Origin: Aphelocoma coerulescens
Lineage: Eukaryota > Chordata > Aves > Passeriformes > Corvidae
DNA length: 64,000 bases
Assembly (NCBI RefSeq): GCF_041296385.1
Contig: NW_027184085.1
Coordinates: forward strand, 8,489,301 to 8,553,300
Direction: 5' to 3'
A program made the position numbers and the translations under genes. A model generated the notes under the pieces. That model made no database searches. It was not told the DNA's origin and saw only the letters and a program-made list of their open reading frames with translations. Shown piece after piece: positions 1-8,105 of this stretch; position 1 is the first letter of the stretch, and every line of letters starts with the position of its first letter.

Positions 1-1750
1 TAGAGAGAAGGACGTTGTGCGTGCGGGACGGCGTCAAACACTTTGCACAAGTCCCAGCAGACGAGGTCACGCGCTCTGCCCCTATCCACCAATGCTGTAG
101 CCCTACCCACAGATGGTTACCAAAATTGCCAGGAATGGCAACTTTCCCCTTTGGAAAGCCACGCTGCCTGTTACCTATCACCTCTTTGCTTTCCAGACGC
201 CTCAGCTGAGGTTCCAGCAGAAGCAGTGCCAGCGTCTTGCCTGGCACGGAGGTCAGACTGACTCCTTTGTATTCCCGTGCTCTTCTGCTCTCCCCTTTTT
301 AAAAACAAGGGCTATACTTCCCCTCCTCCACAGGTATCAGGGACAAGACACCATTTTTCCAATATGATCCAGGGTGGCCTAGCAACTCCATCTGACAGTT
401 CCCTAAGGACCCGCTAATGAATCTCTTCATGTCCCACAGACTTGCACATGTTCGGGTTCCTAAGATGGTCTCAAACCTCATCCTCTCCTACAGTGGCCTT
501 GGGCTCTTCACTCTTCACACGGGGCTCCCTGCATTTGCCTTCTGCAACTTGGGCAGCGTGGCTGGAGCACTCGCACTGAAGAGGGACGCACAGACGTTGC
601 TGAGAACCTCAGCGTTCTCTTTGCCCAGGACAGCCACGTCTCCCCTTTCCTTACGCACATTATCGCTAACATTCTTTTGCTTGCAAGAGATCTAGCGAAG
701 CCTGCCCTCCCACCCTTGACAGCCCTGGCCAGACTCAATTCTAAAGGGGCCTTGGCAAGCCTAACCTTGTCTCTAGCTTACCGCACCCTGTCCCTGTGTT
801 CCTTTCAGGCCACCTGTCCTCCTTCCCGCTTCCTGAAACTTTCTCTTTTTGCTCAGAGTTTGCCCAGCAGCTCCCTAGCCATCCGTGGATGCCTCCTGGC
901 GTTTTCGCACCAGTTCCCCCTGCTTCAAATGCATCACTCCTCAGCTTGGAGGAAGGGGATCCTTGAAATCCAGCCACATTCTTGGGCCCCTCTGTCCTCC
1001 AGGCCTCTATCATCTGGCACTCTGTCAAGTACATCCTTGAAGAGCCCAAAGTCTGCTCTCTCAAGTCCGGGCCAGGGAGTTCACTGGGTGACCGGCTCAC
1101 TGTCCCGAGGATCTCCTACTCCAACACCCCGTGGTCGCTGCAGCCAAGGCTGCCTTGGAGCACCGTATTCCCCGCCAGCTCCTCCTATTGGTGAGCACAC
1201 GGCCTCTGTCCTTGCTGGCTCCTCAGTCACTTGCGCAAGGGAGTTGTCAGTGACACATCCCAGAAACCTCCCACGTGGCTTGTGCCCTGCCACGTTGCCT
1301 CTCCAAAAGATATCGCTGCGGTTCAAAACCCCACTGAGGCCCAGGGCTTGCAAACGCAAAACCACTACCATCCGGCTATACGGGGCTTCGTCCACTCCAT
1401 CCTCCCGCATGGATGGGCCTGTACCAGACCCCAACCCCTCTAACATCCCGTGCCTCTGGTTCCCCCTTAACCTGGACCCACAAGCTCTCCAATGGCTCCT
1501 CATCCTAACCCAGGAACATTTCCATACTTTCCACTTGCTCACTGAAACACGCACAGCTAAACCCCGCCTCACCTCCACACCCTCTTTTCCCAACTGTCTA
1601 AAACCTTCCAATCCAATGCCCCACTCATAGGAGCAATCCCACAATGTCTCCATGAGGCCAGGGAGATCATGCCTGCCCAGGCATGCCTATGCCCTCAACT
1701 CCTCTTCCTTCTTCCCCATATTACGTGTGTTTGTGCAAAGGCATCTGAAA
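1..1750 (-). mobile_element. Decayed CR1-type LINE ORF2 fragment, unit 1
   Basis: Read on the minus strand, this is a degenerate CR1 ORF2 (endonuclease plus reverse transcriptase). From 1750 downward: the start of the endonuclease domain with a recognisable NARSMGNKQEE-like stretch (here N-MGKKEEEL, about 1700-1725), then ETLWDCSYEW (about 1625-1653), VDEAPY, and a block reading DIFWRGNVAGHK then RGRFLGCVTDN. The linker follows (about 740-1090). Next comes the N-terminal part of the reverse transcriptase (KRMLAI..., then a stretch matching the WKRGNITPIFKKG region near 300-330, then [16 protein letters not shown]...KEVIG near 190-250, then [16 protein letters not shown] at the left edge). Frameshifts and stops break it throughout. 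The endonuclease GDFN-type motif reads GVLN (about 1321-1332). The catalytic YADD region and the 3' end are missing, because the fragment ends at the microsatellite. It is inactive. Family assignment comes from remembered conserved strings, not a search. Confidence 0.85.
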
Positions 1751-2306
1751 CTACTGCCAAGTCTTCTCTACTTCACTCAAACGGGCCGGGCCCAGCTCCC
1801 TCAACCTTTCTCACAAGCGATGCGCTCCCGTCCCCTCTGCGTCTACAGGGCTGGCCTGCCCCTCCAAGATCTCCACACCTCCCATGGACTAAAGAGCCCG
1901 GAACAGGACACCACCGCTCCAGGGCAGGGCTCTGGCAATCCCAAAACACAACGCATTTTGCCGCACGGGGGACAGTCTCATTTTGTTCTCTGCCTGCCTC
2001 CTCCACCGAAGCAGGGAAAACACAACCATGCCCTCACTCTGGGGCCAAACACATGGGACAACAGACACAGAGCAAGCAACACAGCAGCAGCAAAGCTCCT
2101 CCTTTCTTCCTAATCCTTCTTCACTCAAGCCTATTTTTTAATGTCTTGTTGCCCTGCCTCCTCAGCTTCCAAGACTGCAGCGAGGCCACCTCCACGCAAG
2201 AACACCTCCAGGCCTCCAGCGCTCACACCCACACACACACGCCCTTGTACACTGCCACTACCCCCGGGCCCCTGCTGCAAGAGGGGCATCCCCAGGCCCG
2301 GCCCAC
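1751..2306. other. Spacer between CR1 fragment and distal enhancer cluster (all units)
   Basis: I find no gene, RNA gene or recognised repeat here. The stretch is C-rich on the + strand, with a short CA tract (2225-2243) and a T-run near 2134. A 228-codon + frame across it has no recognisable domain and is probably chance. The same spacer lies directly before each distal cluster: 5829-6384, 9874-10429, 13948-14503, 17998-18553, 22068-22623, 26134-26689, 30196-30751, 34261-34816, 38331-38886, 42412-42967, 46493-47048, 50558-51113, 54632-55187, 58717-59272 and 62786-63341. Some of it may be unrecognised 5' CR1 sequence. Confidence 0.6.
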
Positions 2307-2396
2307 TGACGTCACTGCTCATCCCTTGCAAGCACGAAAGGGAAACGCTGCCTAAGAGGAAAATAAAGGCAAGCCACAAAGTGAAAGGAAAAGTGA
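2307..2396 (+). promoter_or_regulatory. Distal CRE/ISRE/IRF motif cluster, unit 1
   Basis: Three immune-type motifs lie within 90 nt, 528 to 439 nt before the interferon ATG: a perfect palindromic CRE, TGACGTCA (2307-2314); an ISRE-like GAAAGGGAAAC matching GAAANNGAAAC (2336-2346); and AAGTGAAAGGAAAAGTGA (2379-2396), which holds two copies of the AAGTGA hexamer bound by IRF factors. In mammalian IFNB the enhanceosome also pairs an ATF/CRE-like site with IRF sites. Function here is inferred from motifs only. Confidence 0.55.
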
Positions 2397-2665
2397 CCAC
2401 GGCCACCACCAGGGCACTGCAGGTGGAAAAGATGCTTGGGCACAAAGAGAAACTTCAGCTGCACAGCACAGGCCTTGCAGCTGGCCCTGCAGCTGACCAA
2501 GAACACCCAACAACCCTCCCCGACACAGCTGACCCCGACGCCTCCGACCCAGCGCTTTCATAACCCCACTCACCCACTACTGCCACCCCACTGCCACCAC
2601 AATCCCCAACCACGGACACCCCAACAAACCACTGCCCCGAGACCACCACAGCCACCAGCCCAGAC

Positions 2666-2732
2666 TGGAAACCACGGGCGGGAACTCCCAGCAATCAGAA
2701 AGCGATGAAGGGAAAGCTGCCGCGATACAAAG
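2666..2732 (+). promoter_or_regulatory. Proximal interferon promoter (kappaB, IRF, TATA-like), unit 1
   Basis: A perfect kappaB site GGGAACTCCC (2680-2689) is followed 8 nt later by GAAAGCGATGAAGGGAAAG (2698-2716), an IRF-type element with GAAA cores, and then by a weak TATA-like GATACAAAG (2724-2732), about 105 nt before the ATG. A start site near 2755-2765 would give a 5' UTR of about 75 nt. The arrangement fits virus-inducible type I interferon promoters that respond to IRF3/IRF7 and NF-kappaB. A kappaB site was, as I recall, described for the avian IFNB-type promoter, which complicates subtype assignment. Confidence 0.65.
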
Positions 2733-2834
2733 CCGCACACCCGGCACCACCCCAAGCACAGCCACCACCAGCACCAGCGCCGAGCCTCACCAGCCTCCTG
2801 CCCAGCACCACCCCACAGCACCCACAGACCCACC

Positions 2835-3407
2835 ATGGCTGCGCCCAACGCCCCACAGCCACGCCTGCCGCACGCCGCCCCGGCACTCCTGCTCCTCCTC
2901 ACGGCTCTCGCCACCACCCTCGCCTGCCAACAGCTCTGGACACACGACGACACCTTCCCCGGCGACGCACTCCGCCTCCTCCAGGACGTGGCTCCCGGCC
3001 ACGCACAGCCCTGCCACCTCCAAGAGCCGCCCTTCTTCCCCGACACCCTCCTCCACAACAACCTCCGCCCGCACCAAGCCGCCGCCACCGCCCTACGCAT
3101 CCTCCAGAACCTCTTCCACACCCTCGGCACCAACAGCACCCGCCAGCACTGGCACAGCCAGGCTCGCAACGACCTCCTCAACAAACTCCAGCACTACATC
3201 CACCACCTCGAGCAATGCCTCCCCGACAACGCCACGCTCTTCAAAGGACCACGCAACCCTCTGCTCACCATCAACAAGTACTTCAGGGACATCCAACTCT
3301 TCCTCCACGCCCACAACCACAGCGCCTGCGCCTGGGAACACGTCCGCCTCGAAGCTCGCACCTCTTTACAGCACCTCCACAACCTCACCCGCACCATGCG
3401 CCGCTAG
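2835..3407 (+). CDS. IFNA-like: Type I interferon (IFN-alpha-like), copy 1
   Basis: This encodes a secreted antiviral cytokine that would signal through the IFNAR1/IFNAR2 receptor and JAK-STAT to induce interferon-stimulated genes. It is a single-exon gene of 190 codons, the usual avian length. The ATG sits in a strong Kozak context (CCACCATGG). Residues 1-30 form a signal peptide with a leucine-rich core (about 16-25), and cleavage after A30 leaves C31 as the mature N-terminus. Four cysteines (31, 60, 128, 165) match the conserved type I pairs 31-128 and 60-165. The helix-E signature spans Y149-W167, ending in CAW, followed by EHVRLEA. N-glycosylation sequons are at N100, N132, N161 and N183. 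The mature chain is histidine-rich (17 of 160). The short C-terminus (HNLTRTMRR) recalls avian IFNA, but the LQHYIHHLEQC helix recalls IFNB, so the subtype is open. P142 is encoded CCT, shared with copies 3 and 5. Confidence 0.93.
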   Translation: MAAPNAPQPRLPHAAPALLLLLTALATTLACQQLWTHDDTFPGDALRLLQDVAPGHAQPCHLQEPPFFPDTLLHNNLRPHQAAATALRILQNLFHTLGTNSTRQHWHSQARNDLLNKLQHYIHHLEQCLPDNATLFKGPRNPLLTINKYFRDIQLFLHAHNHSACAWEHVRLEARTSLQHLHNLTRTMRR

Positions 3408-3619
3408 CGCAAACACCCACCCCCACACACCGACCCACGTCCTCGTGCCTCCCGCCACGCTCCCGCACCAACGCCCCAAACCCACCCCGTGCCTCACGCC
3501 TCCCCTCTCCTGGGACAACAGACACGGCTGCAACCACCGCACGGCACCCGCAGCCTGCGACCACTGCGCCTCCATTCATACAGCCTCTCCCATCGATTTG
3601 GACAAAGGACTTTCTCTAC

Positions 3620-3694
3620 TTATTTATTCATTTATTTATTTATTTATTTATTTATTCACTTATTTATTCACTTATTTATGCCACCGAAAATAAA
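3620..3694 (+). promoter_or_regulatory. 3' UTR AU-rich element and poly(A) signal, copy 1
   Basis: A 60-nt tract of overlapping ATTTA pentamers (3620-3679), with several UUAUUUAUU-type nonamers, lies 212 nt after the stop. An AATAAA hexamer follows at 3689-3694. Such class II AU-rich elements destabilise interferon and cytokine mRNAs through TTP and related proteins. The tract has one TTCA interruption near its start and two near its end. Confidence 0.85.
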
Positions 3695-3987
3695 GACCCC
3701 TGACAAAACACTTGCCACTGCCTCTCGTCTCACTAACTCTGCAAACTCAGCCTTTGGGCCGGCGGAAAGCCACCTCTACTCAGCACCTCCTCCTCTACTC
3801 CCAGCCCTGCTCCAGAAAGGGCTCCGCACAGCCCCTACCCGCTCTTCTCACTGCCACCTGCCCAAGCAGGTTTGTGCAGCAACCCCTTTGGAAAAACATT
3901 CCCAGCATTTGCCCAACATCACAAAAATAAAGACAGGATAAGGCTGGAAAGCACCACTGCAGCTCATCTGCTTTATCCACAGAGTCC
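3695..3987. other. 3' flank between poly(A) signal and microsatellite (all units)
   Basis: No gene is seen. A second AATAAA lies at 3926-3931 and could act as a backup poly(A) signal. The stretch from about 3938 to 3972 (GGCTGGAAAGCACC then GCTCATCTG) faintly resembles 3' CR1 sequence, but the match is too weak to call. The segment is 293 nt in every unit, with a few substitutions. Units 4 and 6 share one variant set here (GGCTGGCGG and CAGCAGCTACTCC). Confidence 0.5.
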
Positions 3988-4060
3988 TCCATCCATCCCA
4001 TCCATCCATCCATCCATCCATCCATCCATCCATCCATCCATCCATCCATCCATCCATCCA
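3988..4060 (+). repeat. (ATCC)n microsatellite, unit 1
   Basis: 73 nt of ATCC repeats with a one-base insertion (ATCCCATCC) near the left end. On the minus strand it runs in frame out of the CR1 codons for L-D-G-W. Confidence 0.97.
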
Positions 4061-5828
4061 ATCCATGGCTCTCTGACTTAGAGAGAAGGACGTTGTGCGT
4101 GCGGGACGGCGTCAAACACTTTGCACAAGTCCCGGCAGACGAGGTCACGCGCTCTGCCCCTATCCACCAATGCTGTAGCCCTACCCACAGATGGTTACCA
4201 AAATTGCCAGGAATGGCAACTTTCCCCTTTGGAAAGCCACGCTGCCTGTTACCTATCACCTCTTTGCTTTCCAGACGCCTCAGCTGAGGTTCCAGCAGAA
4301 GCAGTGCCAGCGTCTTGCCTGGCACGGAGGTCAGACTGACTCCTTTGTATTCCCGTGCTCTTCTGCTCTCCCCTTTTTAAAAACAAGGGCTATACTTCCC
4401 CTCCTCCACAGGTATCAGGGACAAGACACCATTTTTCCAATATGATCCAGGGTGGCCTAGCAACTCCATCTGACAGTTCCCTAAGGACCCGCTAATGAAT
4501 CTCTTCATGTCCCACAGACTTGCACATGTTCGGGTTCCTAAGATGGTCTCAAACCTCATCCTCTCCTACAGTGGCCTTGGGCTCTTCACTCTTCACACGG
4601 GGCTCCCTGCATTTGCCTTCTGCAACTTGGGCAGCGTGGCTGGAGCACTCGCACTGAAGAGGGACGCACAGACGTTGCTGAGAACCTCAGCGTTCTCTTT
4701 GCCCAGGACAGCCACGTCTCCCCTTTCCTTACGCACATTATCGCTAACATTCTTTTGCTTGCAAGAGATCTAGCGAAGCCTGCCCTCCCACCCTTGACAG
4801 CCCTGGCCAGACTCAATTCTAAAGGGGCCTTGGCAAGCCTAACCTTGTCTCTAGCTTACCGCACCCTGTCCCTGTGTTCCTTTCAGGCCACCTGTCCTCC
4901 TTCCCGCTTCCTGAAACTTTCTCTTTTTGCTCAGAGTTTGCCCAGCAGCTCCCTAGCCATCCGTGGATGCCTCCTGGCGTTTTCGCACCAGTTCCCCCTG
5001 CTTCAAATGCATCACTCCTCAGCTTGGAGGAAGGGGATCCTTGAAATCCAGCCACATTCTTGGGCCCCTCTGTCCTCCAGGCCTCTATCATCTGGCACTC
5101 TGTCAAGTACATCCTTGAAGAGCCCAAAGTCTGCTCTCTCAAGTCCGGGCCAGGGAGTTCACTGGGTGACCGGCTCACTGTCCCGAGGATCTCCTACTCC
5201 AACACCCCGTGGTCGCTGCAGCCAAGGCTGCCTTGGAGCACCGTATTCCCCACCAGCTCCTCCTATTGTTGAGCACACGGCCTCTGTCCTTGCTGGCTCC
5301 TCAGTCACTTGCGCAAGGGAGTTGTCAGTGACACATCCCAGAAACCTCCCACGTGGCTTGTGCCCTGCCACGTTGCCTCTCCAAAAGATATCGCTGCGGT
5401 TCAAAACCCCACTGAGGCCCAGGGCTTGCAAACGCAAAACCACTACCATCCAGCTATACGGGGCTTCGTCCACTCCATCCTCCCGCATGGATGGGCCTGT
5501 ACCAGACCCCAACCCCTCTAACATCCCGTGCCTCTGGTTCCCCCTTAACCTGGACCCACAAGCTCTCCAATGGCTCCTCATCCTAACCCAGGAACATTTC
5601 CATACTTTCCACTTGCTCACTGAAACACGCACAGCTAAACCCCGCCTCACCTCCACACCCTCTTTTCCCAACTGTCTAAAACCTTCCAATCCAATGCCCC
5701 ACTCATAGGAGCAATCCCACAATGTCTCCATGAGGCCAGGGAGATCATGCCTGCCCAGGCATGCCTGTGCCCTCAACTCCTCTTCCTTCTTCCCCATATT
5801 ACGTGTGTTTGTGCAAAGGCATCTGAAA
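4061..5828 (-). mobile_element. Decayed CR1 ORF2 fragment, unit 2
   Basis: Complete copy of the antisense fragment, from the microsatellite edge to the NMGKKEEELRAQ endonuclease start (about 5760-5797), which is open here because the base that gives a stop in unit 1 is C. A private variant near 5270 turns the unit-1 TTGG into TTGT. Confidence 0.85.
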
Positions 5829-6384
5829 CTACTGCCAAGTCTTCTCTACTTCACTCAAACGGGCCGGGCCCAGCTCCCTCAGCCTTTCTCACAAGCGATG
5901 CGCTCCCGTCCCCTCTGCGTCTACAGGGCCGGCCTGCCCCTCCAAGATCTCCACACCTCCCATGGACTAAAGAGCCCGGAACAGGACACCACCGCTCCAG
6001 GGCAGGGCTCTGGCAATCCCAAAACACAACGCATTTTGCCGCACGGGGGACAGTCTCATTTTGTTCTCTGCCTGCCTCCTCCACCGAAGCAGGGAAAACA
6101 CAACCATGCCCTCACTCTGGGGCCAAACACATGGGACAACAGACACAGAGCAAGCAACACAGCAGCAGCAAAGCTCCTCCTTTCTTCCTAATCCTTCTTC
6201 ACTCAAGCCTATTTTTTAATGTCTTGTTGCCCTGCCTCCTCAGCTTCCAAGACTGCAGCGAGGCCACCTCCACGCAAGAACACCTCCAGGCCTCCAGCGC
6301 TCACACCCACACACACACGCCCTTGTACACTGCCACTACCCCCGGGCCCCTGCTGCAAGAGGGGCATCCCCAGGCCCGGCCCAC

Positions 6385-6474
6385 TGACGTCACTGCTCAT
6401 CCCTTGCAAGCACGAAAGGGAAACGCTGCCTAAGAGGAAAATAAAGGCAAGCCACAAAGTGAAAGGAAAAGTGA
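6385..6474 (+). promoter_or_regulatory. Distal CRE/ISRE/IRF cluster, unit 2
   Basis: CRE at 6385-6392, ISRE-like at 6414-6424 and the double AAGTGA element at 6457-6474, all unchanged from unit 1. Confidence 0.55.
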
Positions 6475-6743
6475 CCACGGCCACCACCAGGGCACTGCAG
6501 GTGGAAAAGATGCTTGGGCACAAAGAGAAACTTCAGCTGCACAGCACAGGCCTTGCAGCTGGCCCTGCAGCTGACCAAGAACACCCAACAACCCTCCCCG
6601 ACACAGCTGACCCCGACGCCTCCGACCCAGCGCTTTCATAACCCCACTCACCCACTACTGCCACCCCACTGCCACCACAATCCCCAACCACGGACACCCC
6701 AACAAACCACTGCCCCGAGACCACCACAGCCACCAGCCCAGAC

Positions 6744-6810
6744 TGGAAACCACGGGCGGGAACTCCCAGCAATCAGAAAGCGATGAAGGGAAAGCTGCCG
6801 CGATACAAAG
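6744..6810 (+). promoter_or_regulatory. Proximal interferon promoter, unit 2
   Basis: kappaB site at 6758-6767, IRF-type element at 6776-6794 and TATA-like box at 6802-6810, identical to unit 1. Confidence 0.65.
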
Positions 6811-6912
6811 CCGCACACCCGGCACCACCCCAAGCACAGCCACCACCAGCACCAGCGCCGAGCCTCACCAGCCTCCTGCCCAGCACCACCCCACAGCACC
6901 CACAGACCCACC

Positions 6913-7485
6913 ATGGCTGCGCCCAACGCCCCACAGCCACGCCTGCCGCACGCCGCCCCGGCACTCCTGCTCCTCCTCACGGCTCTCGCCACCACCCTCG
7001 CCTGCCAACAGCTCTGGACACACGACGACACCTTCCCCGGCGACGCACTCCGCCTCCTCCAGGACGTGGCTCCCGGCCACGCACAGCCCTGCCACCTCCA
7101 AGAGCCGCCCTTCTTCCCCGACACCCTCCTCCACAACAACCTCCGCCCGCACCAAGCCGCCGCCACCGCCCTACGCATCCTCCAGAACCTCTTCCACACC
7201 CTCGGCACCAACAGCACCCGCCAGCACTGGCACAGCCAGGCTCGCAACGACCTCCTCAACAAACTCCAGCACTACATCCACCACCTCGAGCAATGCCTCC
7301 CCGACAACGCCACGCTCTTCAAAGGACCACGCAACCCGCTGCTCACCATCAACAAGTACTTCAGGGACATCCAACTCTTCCTCCACGCCCACAACCACAG
7401 CGCCTGCGCCTGGGAACACGTCCGCCTCGAAGCTCGCACCTCTTTACAGCACCTCCACAACCTCACCCGCACCATGCGCCGCTAG
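6913..7485 (+). CDS. IFNA-like: Type I interferon (IFN-alpha-like), copy 2
   Basis: The protein is identical to copy 1. The only CDS change I can see is silent: P142 is CCG instead of CCT, as in most copies. Just past the stop it carries the A-type base at 7521 (T in copy 1), which makes CACGTG. It has the shortest AU-rich element of the array, so its mRNA could be the most stable. Confidence 0.93.
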   Translation: MAAPNAPQPRLPHAAPALLLLLTALATTLACQQLWTHDDTFPGDALRLLQDVAPGHAQPCHLQEPPFFPDTLLHNNLRPHQAAATALRILQNLFHTLGTNSTRQHWHSQARNDLLNKLQHYIHHLEQCLPDNATLFKGPRNPLLTINKYFRDIQLFLHAHNHSACAWEHVRLEARTSLQHLHNLTRTMRR

Positions 7486-7697
7486 CGCAAACACCCACCC
7501 CCACACACCGACCCACGTCCACGTGCCTCCCGCCACGCTCCCGCACCAACGCCCCAAACCCACCCCGTGCCTCACGCCTCCCCTCTCCTGGGACAACAGA
7601 CACGGCTGCAACCACCGCACGGCACCCGCAGCCTGCGACCACTGCGCCTCCATTCATACAGCCTCTCCCATCGATTTGGACAAAGGACTTTCTCTAC

Positions 7698-7748
7698 TTA
7701 TTTATTTATTTATTTATTTATTCACTTATTTATGCCACCGAAAATAAA
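7698..7748 (+). promoter_or_regulatory. Shortened AU-rich element and poly(A) signal, copy 2
   Basis: Only 36 nt of ATTTA tract (7698-7733), 24 nt shorter than in most copies. AATAAA is at 7743-7748. Confidence 0.85.
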
Positions 7749-8041
7749 GACCCCTGACAAAACACTTGCCACTGCCTCTCGTCTCACTAACTCTGCAAAC
7801 TCAGCCTTTGGGCCGGCGGAAAGCCACCTCTACTCAGCACCTCCTCCTCTACTCCCAGCCCTGCTCCAGAAAGGGCTCCGCACAGCCCCTACCCGCTCTT
7901 CTCACTGCCACCTGCCCAAGCAGGTTTGTGCAGCAACCCCTTTGGAAAAACATTCCCAGCATTTGCCCAACACCACAAAAATAAAGACAGGATAAGGCTG
8001 GAAAGCACCACTGCAGCTCATCTGCTTTATCCACAGAGTCC

Positions 8042-8105
8042 TCCATCCATCCATCCATCCATCCATCCATCCATCCATCCATCCATCCATCCATCCATCC
8101 ATCCA
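8042..8105 (+). repeat. (ATCC)n microsatellite, unit 2
   Basis: 64 nt, uninterrupted (exactly 16 repeats). Confidence 0.97.

Noticed and set aside
677..1630. A 317-codon open frame on the + strand, present in every unit
   Set aside because: It is the antisense shadow of the decayed CR1 ORF2. The minus strand over the same bases carries recognisable CR1 protein, and the + frame has no domain.
1669..2355. A 228-codon + frame between the CR1 fragment and the promoter
   Set aside because: Low-complexity, no recognisable domain, and it runs across both CR1 antisense sequence and regulatory motifs.
2570..3184. A 204-codon minus-strand frame rich in Trp, Arg and Gly over the interferon gene
   Set aside because: It is the complement of GC-rich coding sequence, with no domain, promoter or signal of its own.
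2705..3703. A 332-codon proline/histidine-rich + frame overlapping the interferon CDS, mostly intact in all copies
   Set aside because: It results from C-rich third positions, reads into the ATTTA tract as LFIYLFIY, and starts inside the promoter. Its upkeep follows from the copies being near-identical.
3926..3931. A second AATAAA downstream of the first
   Set aside because: Possible backup poly(A) signal, but it sits 237 nt after a well-placed signal and I see nothing to show use.
3938..3972. CR1-like 3' sequence (GGCTGGAAAGCACC...GCTCATCTG) on the + strand
   Set aside because: The resemblance is short and diverged, and the orientation differs from the main CR1 fragment. Too weak to annotate without a search.
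3795..4325. A minus-strand frame of about 150-177 codons with MDGW repeats that joins the 3' flank, microsatellite and CR1 fragment
   Set aside because: The repeats are the translated microsatellite, frame and length change with repeat number, and the right part is CR1 remnant.
7511..7530. CACGTG E-box created by the A-type base after the stop codon in alternate copies
   Set aside because: It lies in the 3' UTR and is a by-product of a single marker substitution. There is no context for an E-box role.
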